DNA of 64,000 nucleotides from Pseudomonas sp. 8AS (GCF_902506505.1 NZ_LR733406.1:2340825-2404824); one strand, 5' to 3'; counted from the stretch's first letter, positions 1 through 8,659 are shown. The notes: generated by a model from the letters alone, not told the origin. Program-made: numbers and translations.

Positions 1-1
1 G

Positions 2-952
2 GGCGCGTTCCACGCCCGGGTGGTCGATCGCGACAGTGCCGAGCTGCCGGCCGGCGACGTGCTGATCCGCGTGCAGTATTCCTCGCTCAACTACAAGGAT
101 GCGCTGTCGGCCAGCGGCAACCGCGGGGTGACCCGCAATTACCCGCATACGCCGGGCATCGATGCCGCCGGGGTGGTGGTCGAGTCGCGGGTGGCCGAGT
201 TCGCCGCCGGCGACGAGGTCATAGTCACCGGCTACGACCTGGGGATGAACACCGCCGGCGGTTTCGGCCAGTACATCCGCGTGCCGGCAGCCTGGGTGAT
301 CAAGCGCCCGGCCGGGCTCAGCCTGCGCGAGGCCATGCTGCTGGGCACCGCCGGCCTGACCGCCGCCCTGTGCGTGGACAAGCTGGAACAGGCCGGGCTG
401 ACGCCCGAAGCCGGGCCGGTGCTGGTGACCGGCGCCACCGGCGGGGTCGGCAGCATCGCCGTGGCGCTGCTGGCCCGCCTCGGCTACAGCGTGGCGGCCG
501 CCACCGGCAAGGCCGAGCAGGGCGAGTTCATGCGCCAGCTCGGCGCGCAGCAGATCGTGCCGCGCAGCGAGCTGCAGGAAGGCGTCGAGCGGCCGCTGCT
601 CAAGGAACGTTGGGCCGGCGCCGTGGACACGGTGGGCGGCGAGATCCTGTTCAATGTGGTCAAGTCGCTGCGCTACGGTGCTAGCGTGGCCTGCTGCGGG
701 CTGACCGCCGGGGTCGGTTTCAAGGCCAATGTCATGCCCTTCATCCTGCGCGGGGTCAACCTGCTGGGGGTGGATTCGGTGGAGCTGCCGCTGGTGGTCA
801 AGGCCTCTATGTGGGACAAGCTGTCCGTGCAGTGGAAGCTTGGCAATCTCGAGGGGCTGGCGCGGGAAGTGGGGCTGGAGGCGTTGCCGCAGGAGATCGA
901 GCAGATCCTCGCCGGCAAGCAGGTCGGCCGCGTGCTGGTCAATCTCGCCTGA
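2..952 (+). CDS. YhdH/AcuI-family NADPH:quinone oxidoreductase (5' end outside window)
   Basis: Zinc-free medium-chain dehydrogenase/reductase of the YhdH/AcuI type; family members reduce acrylyl-CoA or quinones with NADPH. The reading frame is already open at base 2 and reads through GAFHARVVDRDS, so the true start lies left of the window and about 316 residues are visible. Visible are the N-terminal GroES-like part (SSLNYKDALS, HTPGIDAAGVV) and the Rossmann segment TGATGGVGSIAVALLARLGY followed by an NADPH-type loop (ATGKAEQ). The end GRVLVNLA is typical of the family. It converges on the DUF934 gene across a shared terminator. The family call is firm; the substrate is not determined by sequence. 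Confidence 0.9.
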   Translation, partial: GAFHARVVDRDSAELPAGDVLIRVQYSSLNYKDALSASGNRGVTRNYPHTPGIDAAGVVVESRVAEFAAGDEVIVTGYDLGMNTAGGFGQYIRVPAAWVIKRPAGLSLREAMLLGTAGLTAALCVDKLEQAGLTPEAGPVLVTGATGGVGSIAVALLARLGYSVAAATGKAEQGEFMRQLGAQQIVPRSELQEGVERPLLKERWAGAVDTVGGEILFNVVKSLRYGASVACCGLTAGVGFKANVMPFILRGVNLLGVDSVELPLVVKASMWDKLSVQWKLGNLEGLAREVGLEALPQEIEQILAGKQVGRVLVNLA

Positions 953-983
953 GCCACCGGCCCGGTGCATGCCGGGCCGCAAA

Positions 984-1015
984 CGAAAAAAGCCCCGCAC
1001 TGCGGGGCTTTTTCG
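984..1015. terminator. bidirectional intrinsic terminator
   Basis: An A-run, the stem AGCCCCGCA/TGCGGGGCT and a T-run lie between the convergent oxidoreductase and DUF934 genes. A-tract and T-tract flank both sides, so it can stop transcription in both directions. Confidence 0.85.
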
Positions 1016-1029
1016 TCTGGCGGTGGCCG

Positions 1030-1510
1030 TCAGGCGCGGCGGCGGAACAGCGGTTGCGGCTGGTCGGCGGACGCCTGGTAGACCTCGGAGAAGTCCTCGA
1101 AGGCCTTCAGGGCATCGACCGGGTCCTTGTCGGCGCGCAGGGCGAAGGCATCGAAGCCGACGCGCAGGTAGGAGAAGAGCTGGTCGCGCAGCACGTCGCC
1201 GATGGCGCGCACTTCGCCCTTGTAGCCGTAGCGGGTGCGCAGCAGGTAGGCGCTGGAGCAGTGGCGGCCGTCGGTGAAGGCCGGGAAGTTCAGGGCGATC
1301 ACCTGGAAGTTGTCCAGCTGGTCGGCGATTTCCTCGATTTCTTCGCCGGCATCCAGCCACACACCGAGGCCGCCGTCGCGGGCCTTGAGCGCATGGGCAT
1401 GCTCGACCCACAGGGCCAGCGGCACGATCAGGTCGTCGCAGTTGGAGATGCCATCGAGCGTGGCGTCCTTGGGCAGCAGGTGCCAGGTCTCGTCGAGAAT
1501 CTGGCCGTTC

Positions 1511-1527
<17 letters not shown>
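1030..1527 (-). CDS. DUF934 protein, partner of sulfite reductase
   Basis: 165-residue DUF934 protein. In Pseudomonas this family sits directly downstream of cysI (PA1837 beside PA1838 in P. aeruginosa) and is assumed to assist the sulfite/nitrite reductase step; its biochemical role is unknown. The start chosen is the ATG of MQRIIKNGQ. It has an AAGGAG ribosome site about 7 bases upstream and overlaps the cysI stop by 17 bases, so the two are translationally linked. A longer frame extends into cysI but has no ribosome site. The central block LGVWLDAGEEIEEIADQL and the segment HCSSAYLLRTRYGYKGEVRA are the conserved parts. No cofactor motif is visible. Confidence 0.85.
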
Positions 1528-3169
<1,642 letters not shown>

Positions 3170-3418
3170 ATATATCCTGTGATTCAGGCTACTGCTTCAT
3201 CAGACAGCAAGGCTTTTTACGCGCACGGCTGCGCACTCCACGCAGAGCCGGGGGAAGATACCAGTTAAGGTTTATGCGCAAAAGTGATGTTTTTGTATAA
3301 GGCCTGAACTAAAAGTACTAAGAAGAATGGCGAATAGGGCCTTTCACCTTGAGGCTGTCGGGGGCCTGGTCTTAACTCTCAGGGCGAACCACCCATAACC
3401 ACAATAAAGGGGTAAGCC
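3170..3418. other. intergenic region between divergent cysI and a small membrane ORF
   Basis: About 250 bases with no open gene. It must contain the cysI promoter (leftward) and that of the small ORF (rightward). AT-rich patches around 3262-3310 are plausible promoter positions, but no hexamer pair is convincing enough to mark, and no CysB site can be called by eye. Confidence 0.5.
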
Positions 3419-3532
3419 ATGACCGACCATTCCGACATGCAAGAGCAGGACAGCCGGGTCGATGCCCGGGCGATTTTCGTACTGATAGCCTTGGTCGTGA
3501 CGACTGCGGTGTTCTGGGTCAGTCAGCAGTAG
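3419..3532 (+). CDS. 37-residue single-pass membrane protein
   Basis: A short gene beginning ATGACCGACCATTCC with an AAAGGGG ribosome site 6-7 bases upstream and ending in TAG, immediately followed by a good terminator. The product is MTDHSDMQEQDSRVDARAIF followed by a hydrophobic helix (VLIALVVTTAVFWVS) and QQ: an acidic soluble N-terminus and one transmembrane segment at the C-terminus. No function is known to me. The ribosome site, codon use and dedicated terminator argue that it is real. Orientation suggests N-terminus in the cytoplasm. It could be a small subunit or regulator of a membrane complex, but nothing in the context identifies the partner. Confidence 0.7.
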   Translation: MTDHSDMQEQDSRVDARAIFVLIALVVTTAVFWVSQQ

Positions 3533-3547
3533 GCGGGCCTATCGGCG

Positions 3548-3583
3548 AAGGCCAGTAGTGGGGAACCGCTACTGGCCTTTTTA
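3548..3583 (+). terminator. intrinsic terminator
   Basis: Stem AAGGCCAGTAG/CTACTGGCCTT with a loop of about ten bases and a T-run, 16 bases after the stop of the 37-residue membrane protein gene. Confidence 0.85.
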
Positions 3584-3640
3584 TGTCATCTCCGTCGAAT
3601 CGTCCGGCACGGAAGGAGCAGGAAAGGCTCGCACTAAGTT

Positions 3641-3669
3641 TTGACAAGCATTCTCATTAACATTAGTAT
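3641..3669 (+). promoter_or_regulatory. bfd promoter with Fur-box-like element
   Basis: TTGACA (3641-3646) and TAGTAT (3664-3669) are separated by 17 bases, a good sigma-70 promoter. The spacer carries AGCATTCTCATTAACATT, whose reverse complement contains AATGAGAATGC, resembling the Fur 6-1-6 pattern. Iron-repressed expression is the known behaviour of bfd genes. The promoter is well supported; the Fur site is inferred. Confidence 0.7.
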
Positions 3670-3708
3670 CCCTGGCCATTAGCAACCCATTCCCAGCCGA
3701 GCCCGCCC

Positions 3709-3927
3709 ATGTACGTTTGCCTCTGCCAAGGTGTTACTGACGGTCAAATCCGCGATGCCATCTATGAGGGCTGCTGCAGCTACCGCGACGTGCGCGAAAG
3801 CCTCGGTGTGGCCACCCAGTGCGGCAAATGCGCGTGCATGGCCAAGCAACTGGTGCGCGACACCCTCGGCGAACTGCAGAGCAGCCAGGTCGGCCTGGCC
3901 TACCCGGCCAGCTTCGTCGCGGCCTGA
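3709..3927 (+). CDS. bfd: bacterioferritin-associated ferredoxin Bfd
   Basis: 72-residue [2Fe-2S] ferredoxin that reduces bacterioferritin so that stored iron is released. The four cluster cysteines are C4, C6, C38 and C41 (MYVCLCQGVTD; VATQCGKCACM), the exact Bfd/NifU-like Fer2_BFD spacing. The length matches Pseudomonas Bfd. The start is fixed because C4 and C6 immediately follow the first Met. It is monocistronic: the promoter with an overlapping Fur-like box is 40 bases upstream and a terminator follows the stop. Two extra cysteines at 22 and 23 are not cluster ligands in the family. Confidence 0.95.
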   Translation: MYVCLCQGVTDGQIRDAIYEGCCSYRDVRESLGVATQCGKCACMAKQLVRDTLGELQSSQVGLAYPASFVAA

Positions 3928-3943
3928 AGCGTTGCTCTCGATC

Positions 3944-3972
3944 AAAAAAGGATGCTTCGGCATCCTTTTTTG
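3944..3972 (+). terminator. intrinsic terminator of bfd
   Basis: A-run, stem GGATGC/GCATCC with a TTCG tetraloop and a run of six T, 17 bases past the bfd stop. Confidence 0.9.
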
Positions 3973-4068
3973 TTTGCCAGGCTTGCAGCCCGGGCCGCTC
4001 AACCAGTAGCGTGGTAATCACAGGTCACTGATACGTGACCATGCATTGATCATCAGGGAGTGGCACCG

Positions 4069-4278
4069 ATGAAACACTGGTTTCTGATCCTATTCTGCAC
4101 CGTCGGCCTCGCTGGCTGTTCCAGCGAATACATCATCACTACCACCGACGGGCAGATGCTCACCAGCGATGGCAAACCGGAACTGGACCGCGACACCGGC
4201 ATGCTCGAGTTCGAAGACAGCGAGGGCCGCAAGCAGCAGATCCCGCAAGCCAATGTGAAGCAGATGATGGAGCGCTAA
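4069..4278 (+). CDS. YgdI/YgdR-family small lipoprotein
   Basis: 69-residue secreted lipoprotein. The signal peptide MKHWFLILFCTVGLAGC ends in a lipobox (LAGC) with the lipidated cysteine at residue 17. The mature part SSEYIITTTDGQMLTSDGKP is the hallmark of the YgdI/YgdR (DUF903) SH3-like fold, and the pattern DGQxxxxxGKPELDRDTGM is conserved. The function of the family is unknown. The start was chosen at the ATG giving the compact signal peptide, with GGGAG upstream; a frame extension of three codons is less likely. The gene stands alone between two terminators. Confidence 0.9.
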   Translation: MKHWFLILFCTVGLAGCSSEYIITTTDGQMLTSDGKPELDRDTGMLEFEDSEGRKQQIPQANVKQMMER

Positions 4279-4295
4279 GCCTCTTCCGCTCCATC

Positions 4296-4324
4296 AAACC
4301 CCGCTTCGGCGGGGTTTTGTTTTT
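4296..4324 (+). terminator. intrinsic terminator
   Basis: AACCCCGC-TTCG-GCGGGGTT hairpin followed by a T-rich run. It separates the lipoprotein gene from the nasS promoter, which starts 16 bases later. Confidence 0.9.
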
Positions 4325-4339
4325 CCGTTGCACAGCTGC

Positions 4340-4355
4340 TGGCATATCGCTTGCT
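4340..4355 (+). promoter_or_regulatory. sigma-54 promoter of nasST
   Basis: TGGCATATCGCTTGCT has the -24 GG and -12 GC separated by exactly 10 bases, close to the TGGCAC-N5-TTGC consensus. Transcription would start near 4366, just before the first leader hairpin. Sigma-54 dependence implies NtrC-type nitrogen control, but no clear NtrC enhancer pair was found by eye. Confidence 0.8.
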
Positions 4356-4370
4356 AGAACGAAACCAGCA

Positions 4371-4457
4371 GAACTCTCTCCAACGGCGGAGTCAGTTCAT
4401 AGACAATGGCGTCGCTTCTGGTTACCAACCGCGTGGTAACTGGGGCGGCGCCTTTTT
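4371..4457 (+). promoter_or_regulatory. ANTAR (NasT) two-hairpin attenuator in the nasST leader
   Basis: Hairpin P1 (4371-4398) has outer stem GAACT/AGTTC, a small internal loop, inner stem CTCC/GGAG and hexaloop AACGGC. Hairpin P2 (4402-4413) has stem GAC/GTC and hexaloop AATGGC. Both loops have A at position 1 and G at position 4, the pattern ANTAR proteins bind. The terminator (4408-4452 plus TTTTT at 4453-4457) uses GGCGTCGC pairing with GCGGCGCC, and its 5' arm takes up the P2 loop and 3' stem. P2 and the terminator therefore exclude each other. NasT binding should favour read-through. Confidence 0.8.
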
Positions 4458-4474
4458 GTTCAACGGCGGAACAA
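4456..4474 (+). promoter_or_regulatory. third AACGGC hairpin at the nasS translation start
   Basis: TTGTTC-AACGGCG-GAACAA: a perfect 6-bp stem with a 7-base loop that again begins AACGGC. It starts in the T-run of the attenuator and ends 5 bases before the nasS ATG. It therefore covers the only ribosome-site-like bases (GGCGGA). Whether it is bound by NasT is unknown. Confidence 0.55.
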
Positions 4475-4479
4475 AGCAA

Positions 4480-5694
4480 ATGAGCGAAATCAAGAGTACC
4501 CGTAGCGACACCCTGGCCTGGGTTGCAGGCTCCGATGCACCGGAAAAGAGCGTGCTGGACCTGGGCTTCATGGCCCTGACCGATTCCGCCTCGCTGATCG
4601 TCGCGGCCACCCAGGGCTTTGCCCAGCCCTACGGCCTGACCCTCAACCTGCAGCGCCAGGCCTCCTGGGCCACCCTGCGCGACAAGCTGCTATCTGGCGA
4701 GCTGGACGCCGCACAAGCCCTTTACGGCCAGGTCTACGGCATTCACCTGGGCCTCAGTGGCCCGGCCACCGACATGGCCATCCTCATGGGCCTGTGCCAG
4801 AACGGCCAGGCGATCAACCTGTCCGAGCCGCTCAAGCAGGCCGGCGTGACCAGTGCCGAAGCATTGGCCAATCGCGCGCGCCAAAGCGGTGCAAAATTGA
4901 CCTTCGCCCAGACTTTCCCCACCGGCACCCACGCCATGTGGTTGTACTACTGGCTGGCCGCCCAGGGCATCCATCCGCTGGAAGACGTCAATACCGTGGT
5001 GGTGCCGCCCTCGCAGATGGTTGCCCACCTCAAGGCCGCGCGCATCGACGGCTTCTGCGCCGGTGGCCCCTGGGGCGCGCTGGCGGTCGAGGAGCATCAG
5101 GGCTTCACTCTGGCCACCAGTCAGATGATCTGGGCCGACCACCCGGAAAAGGTCCTAGGCGTCACCCGCGAGTTCGTCGAGCAGTACCCCAACACCGCGC
5201 GCGCCCTGACCATGGCCGTGCTGGAAGCCAGCCGCTTCATCGACGAAAATGAAGAGAACAAGCGCAGCACGGCCCAACTGATCAGCGGTCGCGAGTATGT
5301 CGATGCACCACTATCGAGCATCGAGCCGCGTTTCCTCGGCCAGTACCAAGACGGTCTCGGTCACGCTTGGCTGGACGCCCATCCGCTGCGCTTCTTCGCC
5401 GACGGCCAGGTGACCATGCCCTGGCTGTCGGACGGCATCTGGTTCATGACCCAGTTCCGCCGCTGGGGCTTGCTCAAGGACGACCCGGACTACCTGGCTA
5501 TCGCCCGGCAGATCCACCAGCTCGACCTCTACCAGCAGGCCGCCGAAGCCCTGGGCATCAGCGTGCCGGACACGCCCATGCGCAGCAGCACCCTGCTCGA
5601 CGGCACCGTCTGGAACGGCCAGGACCCGGCGCTCTACGCCAACAGTTTTGCCATTCATGCGCGCAGCGGCCTGGCCGCGCCCATCGCCCTGTAA
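4480..5694 (+). CDS. nasS: NasS nitrate/nitrite sensor (NrtA-like, cytoplasmic)
   Basis: 404-residue protein homologous to the periplasmic nitrate-binding protein NrtA but lacking any signal peptide, so it acts in the cytoplasm. In known NasS-NasT systems, NasS binds NasT without nitrate and releases it when nitrate or nitrite binds. Visible are the NrtA-type ligand-binding core (TFAQTFPTGTHAMWLYYWLA, WADHPEKVLG, DGIWFMTQFRRWG) and the N-terminal WVAGSDAPEK, which aligns with mature NrtA encoded at 9031. The start is the ATG of MSEIKSTRSD; upstream in-frame codons run through the attenuator and are rejected. The next gene is nasT, 21 bases downstream. Expression is expected to be sigma-54 dependent and attenuated in its own leader. 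Confidence 0.92.
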   Translation: MSEIKSTRSDTLAWVAGSDAPEKSVLDLGFMALTDSASLIVAATQGFAQPYGLTLNLQRQASWATLRDKLLSGELDAAQALYGQVYGIHLGLSGPATDMAILMGLCQNGQAINLSEPLKQAGVTSAEALANRARQSGAKLTFAQTFPTGTHAMWLYYWLAAQGIHPLEDVNTVVVPPSQMVAHLKAARIDGFCAGGPWGALAVEEHQGFTLATSQMIWADHPEKVLGVTREFVEQYPNTARALTMAVLEASRFIDENEENKRSTAQLISGREYVDAPLSSIEPRFLGQYQDGLGHAWLDAHPLRFFADGQVTMPWLSDGIWFMTQFRRWGLLKDDPDYLAIARQIHQLDLYQQAAEALGISVPDTPMRSSTLLDGTVWNGQDPALYANSFAIHARSGLAAPIAL

Positions 5695-5715
5695 CACTGC
5701 GAGACGAACGCCAAC

Positions 5716-6294
5716 ATGCTACGAATTCTGCTGATCAACGACACCCCGAAGAAGGTCGGACGCCTGAAGAACGCGCTGATCGAGGCGGGCTTCGAGGTCA
5801 TCGACGAGTCGGGGCTGACCATCGACCTGCCCGAGCGCGTCGAGGCCGTGCGCCCCGACGTGATCCTGATCGATACCGAGTCGCCGGGCCGCGACGTGAT
5901 GGAGCAGGTGGTGCTGGTGACCCGTGACCAGCCACGGCCGATCGTCATGTTCACCGACGAACACGACCCCAGCGTGATGCGTCAGGCGATCCAGTCCGGG
6001 GTCAGCGCCTACATAGTCGAAGGCATTCATGCCCAGCGCCTGCAACCGATCCTCGACGTGGCCATGGCCCGCTTCGAGAGCGACCAGGCCCTGCGTGCCC
6101 AGTTGCAGGCACGCGACGAGCAGCTGGCTGAACGTAAGCGCATCGAGCTGGCCAAGGGTCTGCTGATGAAGATGAAGAGCTGCAACGAGGAGGACGCCTA
6201 CACTCTGATGCGCCGGCAGGCCATGAGCCGCCAGCAGAAGCTGATCCAGGTGGCCGAGCAGATCATCGCCATGCACGACATGCTGGGTAACTGA
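5716..6294 (+). CDS. nasT: NasT ANTAR-domain RNA-binding antiterminator
   Basis: 192-residue response-regulator-like protein. Residues 1-120 form a receiver-type fold (LRILLINDTPKKVGRLKNAL) and 130-190 form the C-terminal ANTAR three-helix domain (ERKRIELAKGLLMKMKSCNE; YTLMRRQAMSRQQKLIQVAE). A coiled-coil segment (ALRAQLQARDEQLAERKR) joins them. ANTAR domains bind tandem hexaloop hairpins and prevent terminator formation. In the Nas system activity is controlled by NasS binding rather than by phosphorylation. Two matching RNA targets lie in this window, ahead of nasS and nrtA. It is cotranscribed with nasS. Confidence 0.94.
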   Translation: MLRILLINDTPKKVGRLKNALIEAGFEVIDESGLTIDLPERVEAVRPDVILIDTESPGRDVMEQVVLVTRDQPRPIVMFTDEHDPSVMRQAIQSGVSAYIVEGIHAQRLQPILDVAMARFESDQALRAQLQARDEQLAERKRIELAKGLLMKMKSCNEEDAYTLMRRQAMSRQQKLIQVAEQIIAMHDMLGN

Positions 6295-6422
6295 AGAAGG
6301 CACGGGGCGCCGCGCGCCCCGCTCGACAAACCCCACTGCCAACGCTTATCTTCGCCGCCTGGCCAGCACACTGGCCAACGTCGCTCGGACGGTTCCGGGC
6401 GCTTACGTACCTCGAGGAAAGC

Positions 6423-7658
6423 ATGGCTGAACAAGCTAAGCGCCGTTTTGCGCGCATCGATCGTCTCCCCCCCTACGTTTTCAACATCACCGCCGAACTG
6501 AAGATGGCCGCCCGCCGCCGTGGCGAGGACATCATCGACTTCAGCATGGGCAACCCCGATGGCGCCACGCCGCCGCACATAGTCGAAAAGCTGGTGCAGG
6601 TCGCCCAGCGCGACGACACCCACGGCTACTCCACCTCGCGCGGCATTCCACGCCTGCGCCGCGCCATCTCGCGCTGGTACAAGGATCGCTACGACGTCGA
6701 GATCGACCCGGAAAGCGAAGCCATCGTCACCATCGGCTCCAAGGAAGGCCTGGCGCACCTGATGCTGGCCACCCTGGATCACGGCGACACCGTGCTGGTG
6801 CCCAACCCCAGCTACCCGATCCACATCTACGGCGCGGTAATCGCCGGTGCCCAGGTGCGCTCGGTGCCGCTGGTGCCTGGCGTGGATTTCTTCGCCGAGC
6901 TGGAGCGGGCGATTCGCGAGTCGATCCCCAAGCCGAAGATGATGATCCTCGGCTTCCCCTCCAACCCCACCGCCCAGTGCGTGGAGCTGGACTTCTTCGA
7001 GCGCGTGGTGGCCCTGGCCAAGCAGTACGACGTGCTGGTGATCCACGACCTGGCCTATGCCGACATCGTCTACGACGGCTGGAAAGCCCCGTCGATCATG
7101 CAGGTGGAAGGCGCCAAGGACATCGCCGTCGAGTTCTTCACCCTGTCCAAGAGCTACAACATGGCCGGCTGGCGCATCGGCTTCATGGTCGGCAACCCGG
7201 AACTGGTCAGTGCCCTGGCGCGGATCAAGAGCTACCATGACTACGGCACCTTCACCCCGCTGCAGGTAGCCGCCATCGCCGCGCTGGAGGGCGACCAGCA
7301 GTGCGTGCGCGATATCGCCGAGCAGTACCGCCAGCGCCGCAACATGCTGGTCAAGGGCCTGCATGAAGCCGGCTGGATGGTGGAGAAGCCCAAGGCCTCT
7401 ATGTACATCTGGGCCAAGATTCCCGAGCCCTATGCCCACCTCGGCTCGCTGGAGTTCGCCAAGAAGCTGCTGCTGGAAGCCAAGGTCTGCGTTTCACCCG
7501 GTATCGGCTTCGGCGACTACGGCGATGACCATGTGCGCTTTGCCCTGATCGAAAACCAGGACCGTACCCGCCAGGCGATTCGCGGGATCAAGGCGATGTT
7601 CCGCGCCGATGGGCTGGTGCAGGCGCCAGCGGCCAAGTCGCGTAAAGCCGCCGACTGA
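6423..7658 (+). CDS. alaC: alanine/glutamate-pyruvate aminotransferase AlaC-type
   Basis: 411-residue class I/II PLP aminotransferase, AlaC (YfdZ) type: glutamate plus pyruvate to alanine plus 2-oxoglutarate. Visible are the N-terminal RLPPYVFNITAELKMAARRR, the PLP-lysine segment FTLSKSYNMAGWRIGF and the substrate-carboxylate arginine in DDHVRFALIENQDR near the C-terminus. The start is the ATG of MAEQAKRRFARI, preceded by GAGGAAAGC. It follows nasT by 128 bases in the same direction. That gap contains a GC-rich palindrome but no strong T-run, so read-through from nasST is possible. Pseudomonas usually keeps this gene elsewhere with thrH/homoserine genes, so the neighbourhood may only be coincidental. 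Confidence 0.85.
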   Translation: MAEQAKRRFARIDRLPPYVFNITAELKMAARRRGEDIIDFSMGNPDGATPPHIVEKLVQVAQRDDTHGYSTSRGIPRLRRAISRWYKDRYDVEIDPESEAIVTIGSKEGLAHLMLATLDHGDTVLVPNPSYPIHIYGAVIAGAQVRSVPLVPGVDFFAELERAIRESIPKPKMMILGFPSNPTAQCVELDFFERVVALAKQYDVLVIHDLAYADIVYDGWKAPSIMQVEGAKDIAVEFFTLSKSYNMAGWRIGFMVGNPELVSALARIKSYHDYGTFTPLQVAAIAALEGDQQCVRDIAEQYRQRRNMLVKGLHEAGWMVEKPKASMYIWAKIPEPYAHLGSLEFAKKLLLEAKVCVSPGIGFGDYGDDHVRFALIENQDRTRQAIRGIKAMFRADGLVQAPAAKSRKAAD

Positions 7659-7666
7659 CGCTTATA

Positions 7667-7733
7667 CCGTAGGGTGCGCCGCGCGCACCGAAGCCTTGCA
7701 CGGGCTACTTGGTGCGCACGGCGCACCCTACGG
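7667..7733. repeat. 67-bp inverted repeat (REP-type)
   Basis: CCGTAGGGTGCGCCGCGCGC and its inverted partner ending GGCGCACCCTACGG flank a central spacer. It is immediately downstream of alaC and is of the kind that occurs as dispersed palindromic repeats in Pseudomonas. It could also stabilise the alaC mRNA 3' end. Confidence 0.7.
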
Positions 7734-7747
7734 CAGCCAGAAACACC

Positions 7748-7782
7748 AAGCCCCCGACAGAGCGCATCTGCCGGGGGCTTGT
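7748..7782. terminator. terminator between convergent genes
   Basis: AAGCCCCCGACA paired with TGCCGGGGGCTT across a 9-base loop. It lies between alaC (rightward) and the lipoprotein gene (leftward). T-runs are weak on both sides. Confidence 0.65.
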
Positions 7783-7786
7783 CATT

Positions 7787-8173
7787 TCAGCTGGAGTAAT
7801 CCAGGGCGGTCCAGGCGCGGCTGAGGCCATTGCCGATCACGCAGTCAGGGCGTGCCAGTTGCTGATTGCCGCTCGGCGCCAGGCGGGTAATCTCGCCGAA
7901 CTCGTCACGCTCGGTGAGCCACTGCAACTTGCCGCAGTTGGCTGTCTCGATCACATAGCTGGCGGCAATGCTGGAGTGCTGCCCAGGCAGCTTGACCACA
8001 TCCAGCACCCGCCCCGCTTCCTCGACTCGCTTGCCATCGGATACCAGCACCGCCCAGGCGGCGCCGTCCTCGATAACCAGATAGGCGCCATTGGCCTTGG
8101 GCTGTTCCAGTTGTGGCTGCGCGCAGCCACCCAGCAGGGCCAATAGCAGAAGTGTCATCAGCTTGTGGTGCAT
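7787..8173 (-). CDS. small hypothetical lipoprotein
   Basis: 128-residue lipoprotein. MHHKLMTLLLLALLGGC is a clear lipoprotein signal with cysteine at residue 17. The start is supported by GAGGAG about 9 bases upstream of the ATG; the much longer upstream frame would run through the opposite-strand gene region and is rejected. The mature part (YLVIEDGAAWAVLVSDGKRV; SYVIETANCGKLQWLTERDE) looks beta-rich and contains two further cysteines that could form a disulfide. The family is not recognised. It is divergent from the 8333 gene, sharing an intergenic region with a LexA-like box. Confidence 0.8.
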   Translation of the reverse strand: MHHKLMTLLLLALLGGCAQPQLEQPKANGAYLVIEDGAAWAVLVSDGKRVEEAGRVLDVVKLPGQHSSIAASYVIETANCGKLQWLTERDEFGEITRLAPSGNQQLARPDCVIGNGLSRAWTALDYSS

Positions 8174-8245
8174 ATAAGCGGCTCCTCTCTCGGTTGATCC
8201 CCTGCGGGGCTGATCGGTAGTGCGTGAGCCAACTATTATCCAATA

Positions 8246-8261
8246 CTGTTTATTTGTACAG
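8246..8261. promoter_or_regulatory. LexA/SOS-box-like palindrome
   Basis: CTGTTTATTTGTACAG matches the 16-bp SOS-box frame CTG-N10-CAG with an AT-rich core, and the flanks TA/TG extend the fit to the E. coli 20-bp consensus. It lies between the divergent lipoprotein gene (start 8173) and the gene starting at 8333, 72 bases from the latter. Confidence 0.5.
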
Positions 8262-8332
8262 TGCTTTCTATTACCCTGTCGCCACCCGCACAACCAGCAC
8301 CGCGTCCAGGTGCATAGCAGAGGATCACCACC

Positions 8333-8659
8333 ATGCAGGACGTACTGCAGCTGAAGAACAAAGTGAACCGGATGCCGCTGGAAAGTGTCCGCGCCATGGT
8401 CGAGGAACTGCATCTGGAAGGCCTGGTGACCGGTAGCAAGACGCCATTTCAGCGCGTGCACTTCAACACCTGCTTCGCCGAGATCGAGGCCTTGTTGCAG
8501 CGCGCCGGCTATCACCGCCAGCTGGATGTGGTCGGCTACCAGGGCCAGGCCTATGCCCTGTTCGATCCGGCGCGCTGGGAAGCGGTGGAGGTGCTGCGCT
8601 GGCTGCGCGATTACGTCGAAGCGCTCGCCAGCCAGCCACTGCTGACCTTGCGCAGCTAG
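8333..8659 (+). CDS. hypothetical protein, 108 aa
   Basis: A compact mixed helix/strand protein with no signal peptide, membrane segment or recognised motif. The N-terminus MQDVLQLKNKVNRMPLESVR suggests a helix; the middle (QRVHFNTCFAEIEALLQRAG) and the end (EVLRWLRDYVEALASQPLLT) are amphipathic helices around a short sheet (LDVVGYQGQAYALFDP). The ribosome site is AGAGGA, 9 bases upstream. A LexA-like palindrome sits 72 bases upstream. The next gene downstream is nrtA, but a 370-base gap with its own sigma-54 promoter separates them. I do not recognise the family. Confidence 0.75.
   Translation: MQDVLQLKNKVNRMPLESVRAMVEELHLEGLVTGSKTPFQRVHFNTCFAEIEALLQRAGYHRQLDVVGYQGQAYALFDPARWEAVEVLRWLRDYVEALASQPLLTLRS

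Noticed and set aside
4351..4479. N-terminal extension of NasS upstream of the ATG at 4480
   Set aside because: The in-frame codons are a translation of the attenuator hairpins; NasS homologues begin near MSEIKSTRSDTLAW, and a TTG at 4351 lies inside the sigma-54 promoter.
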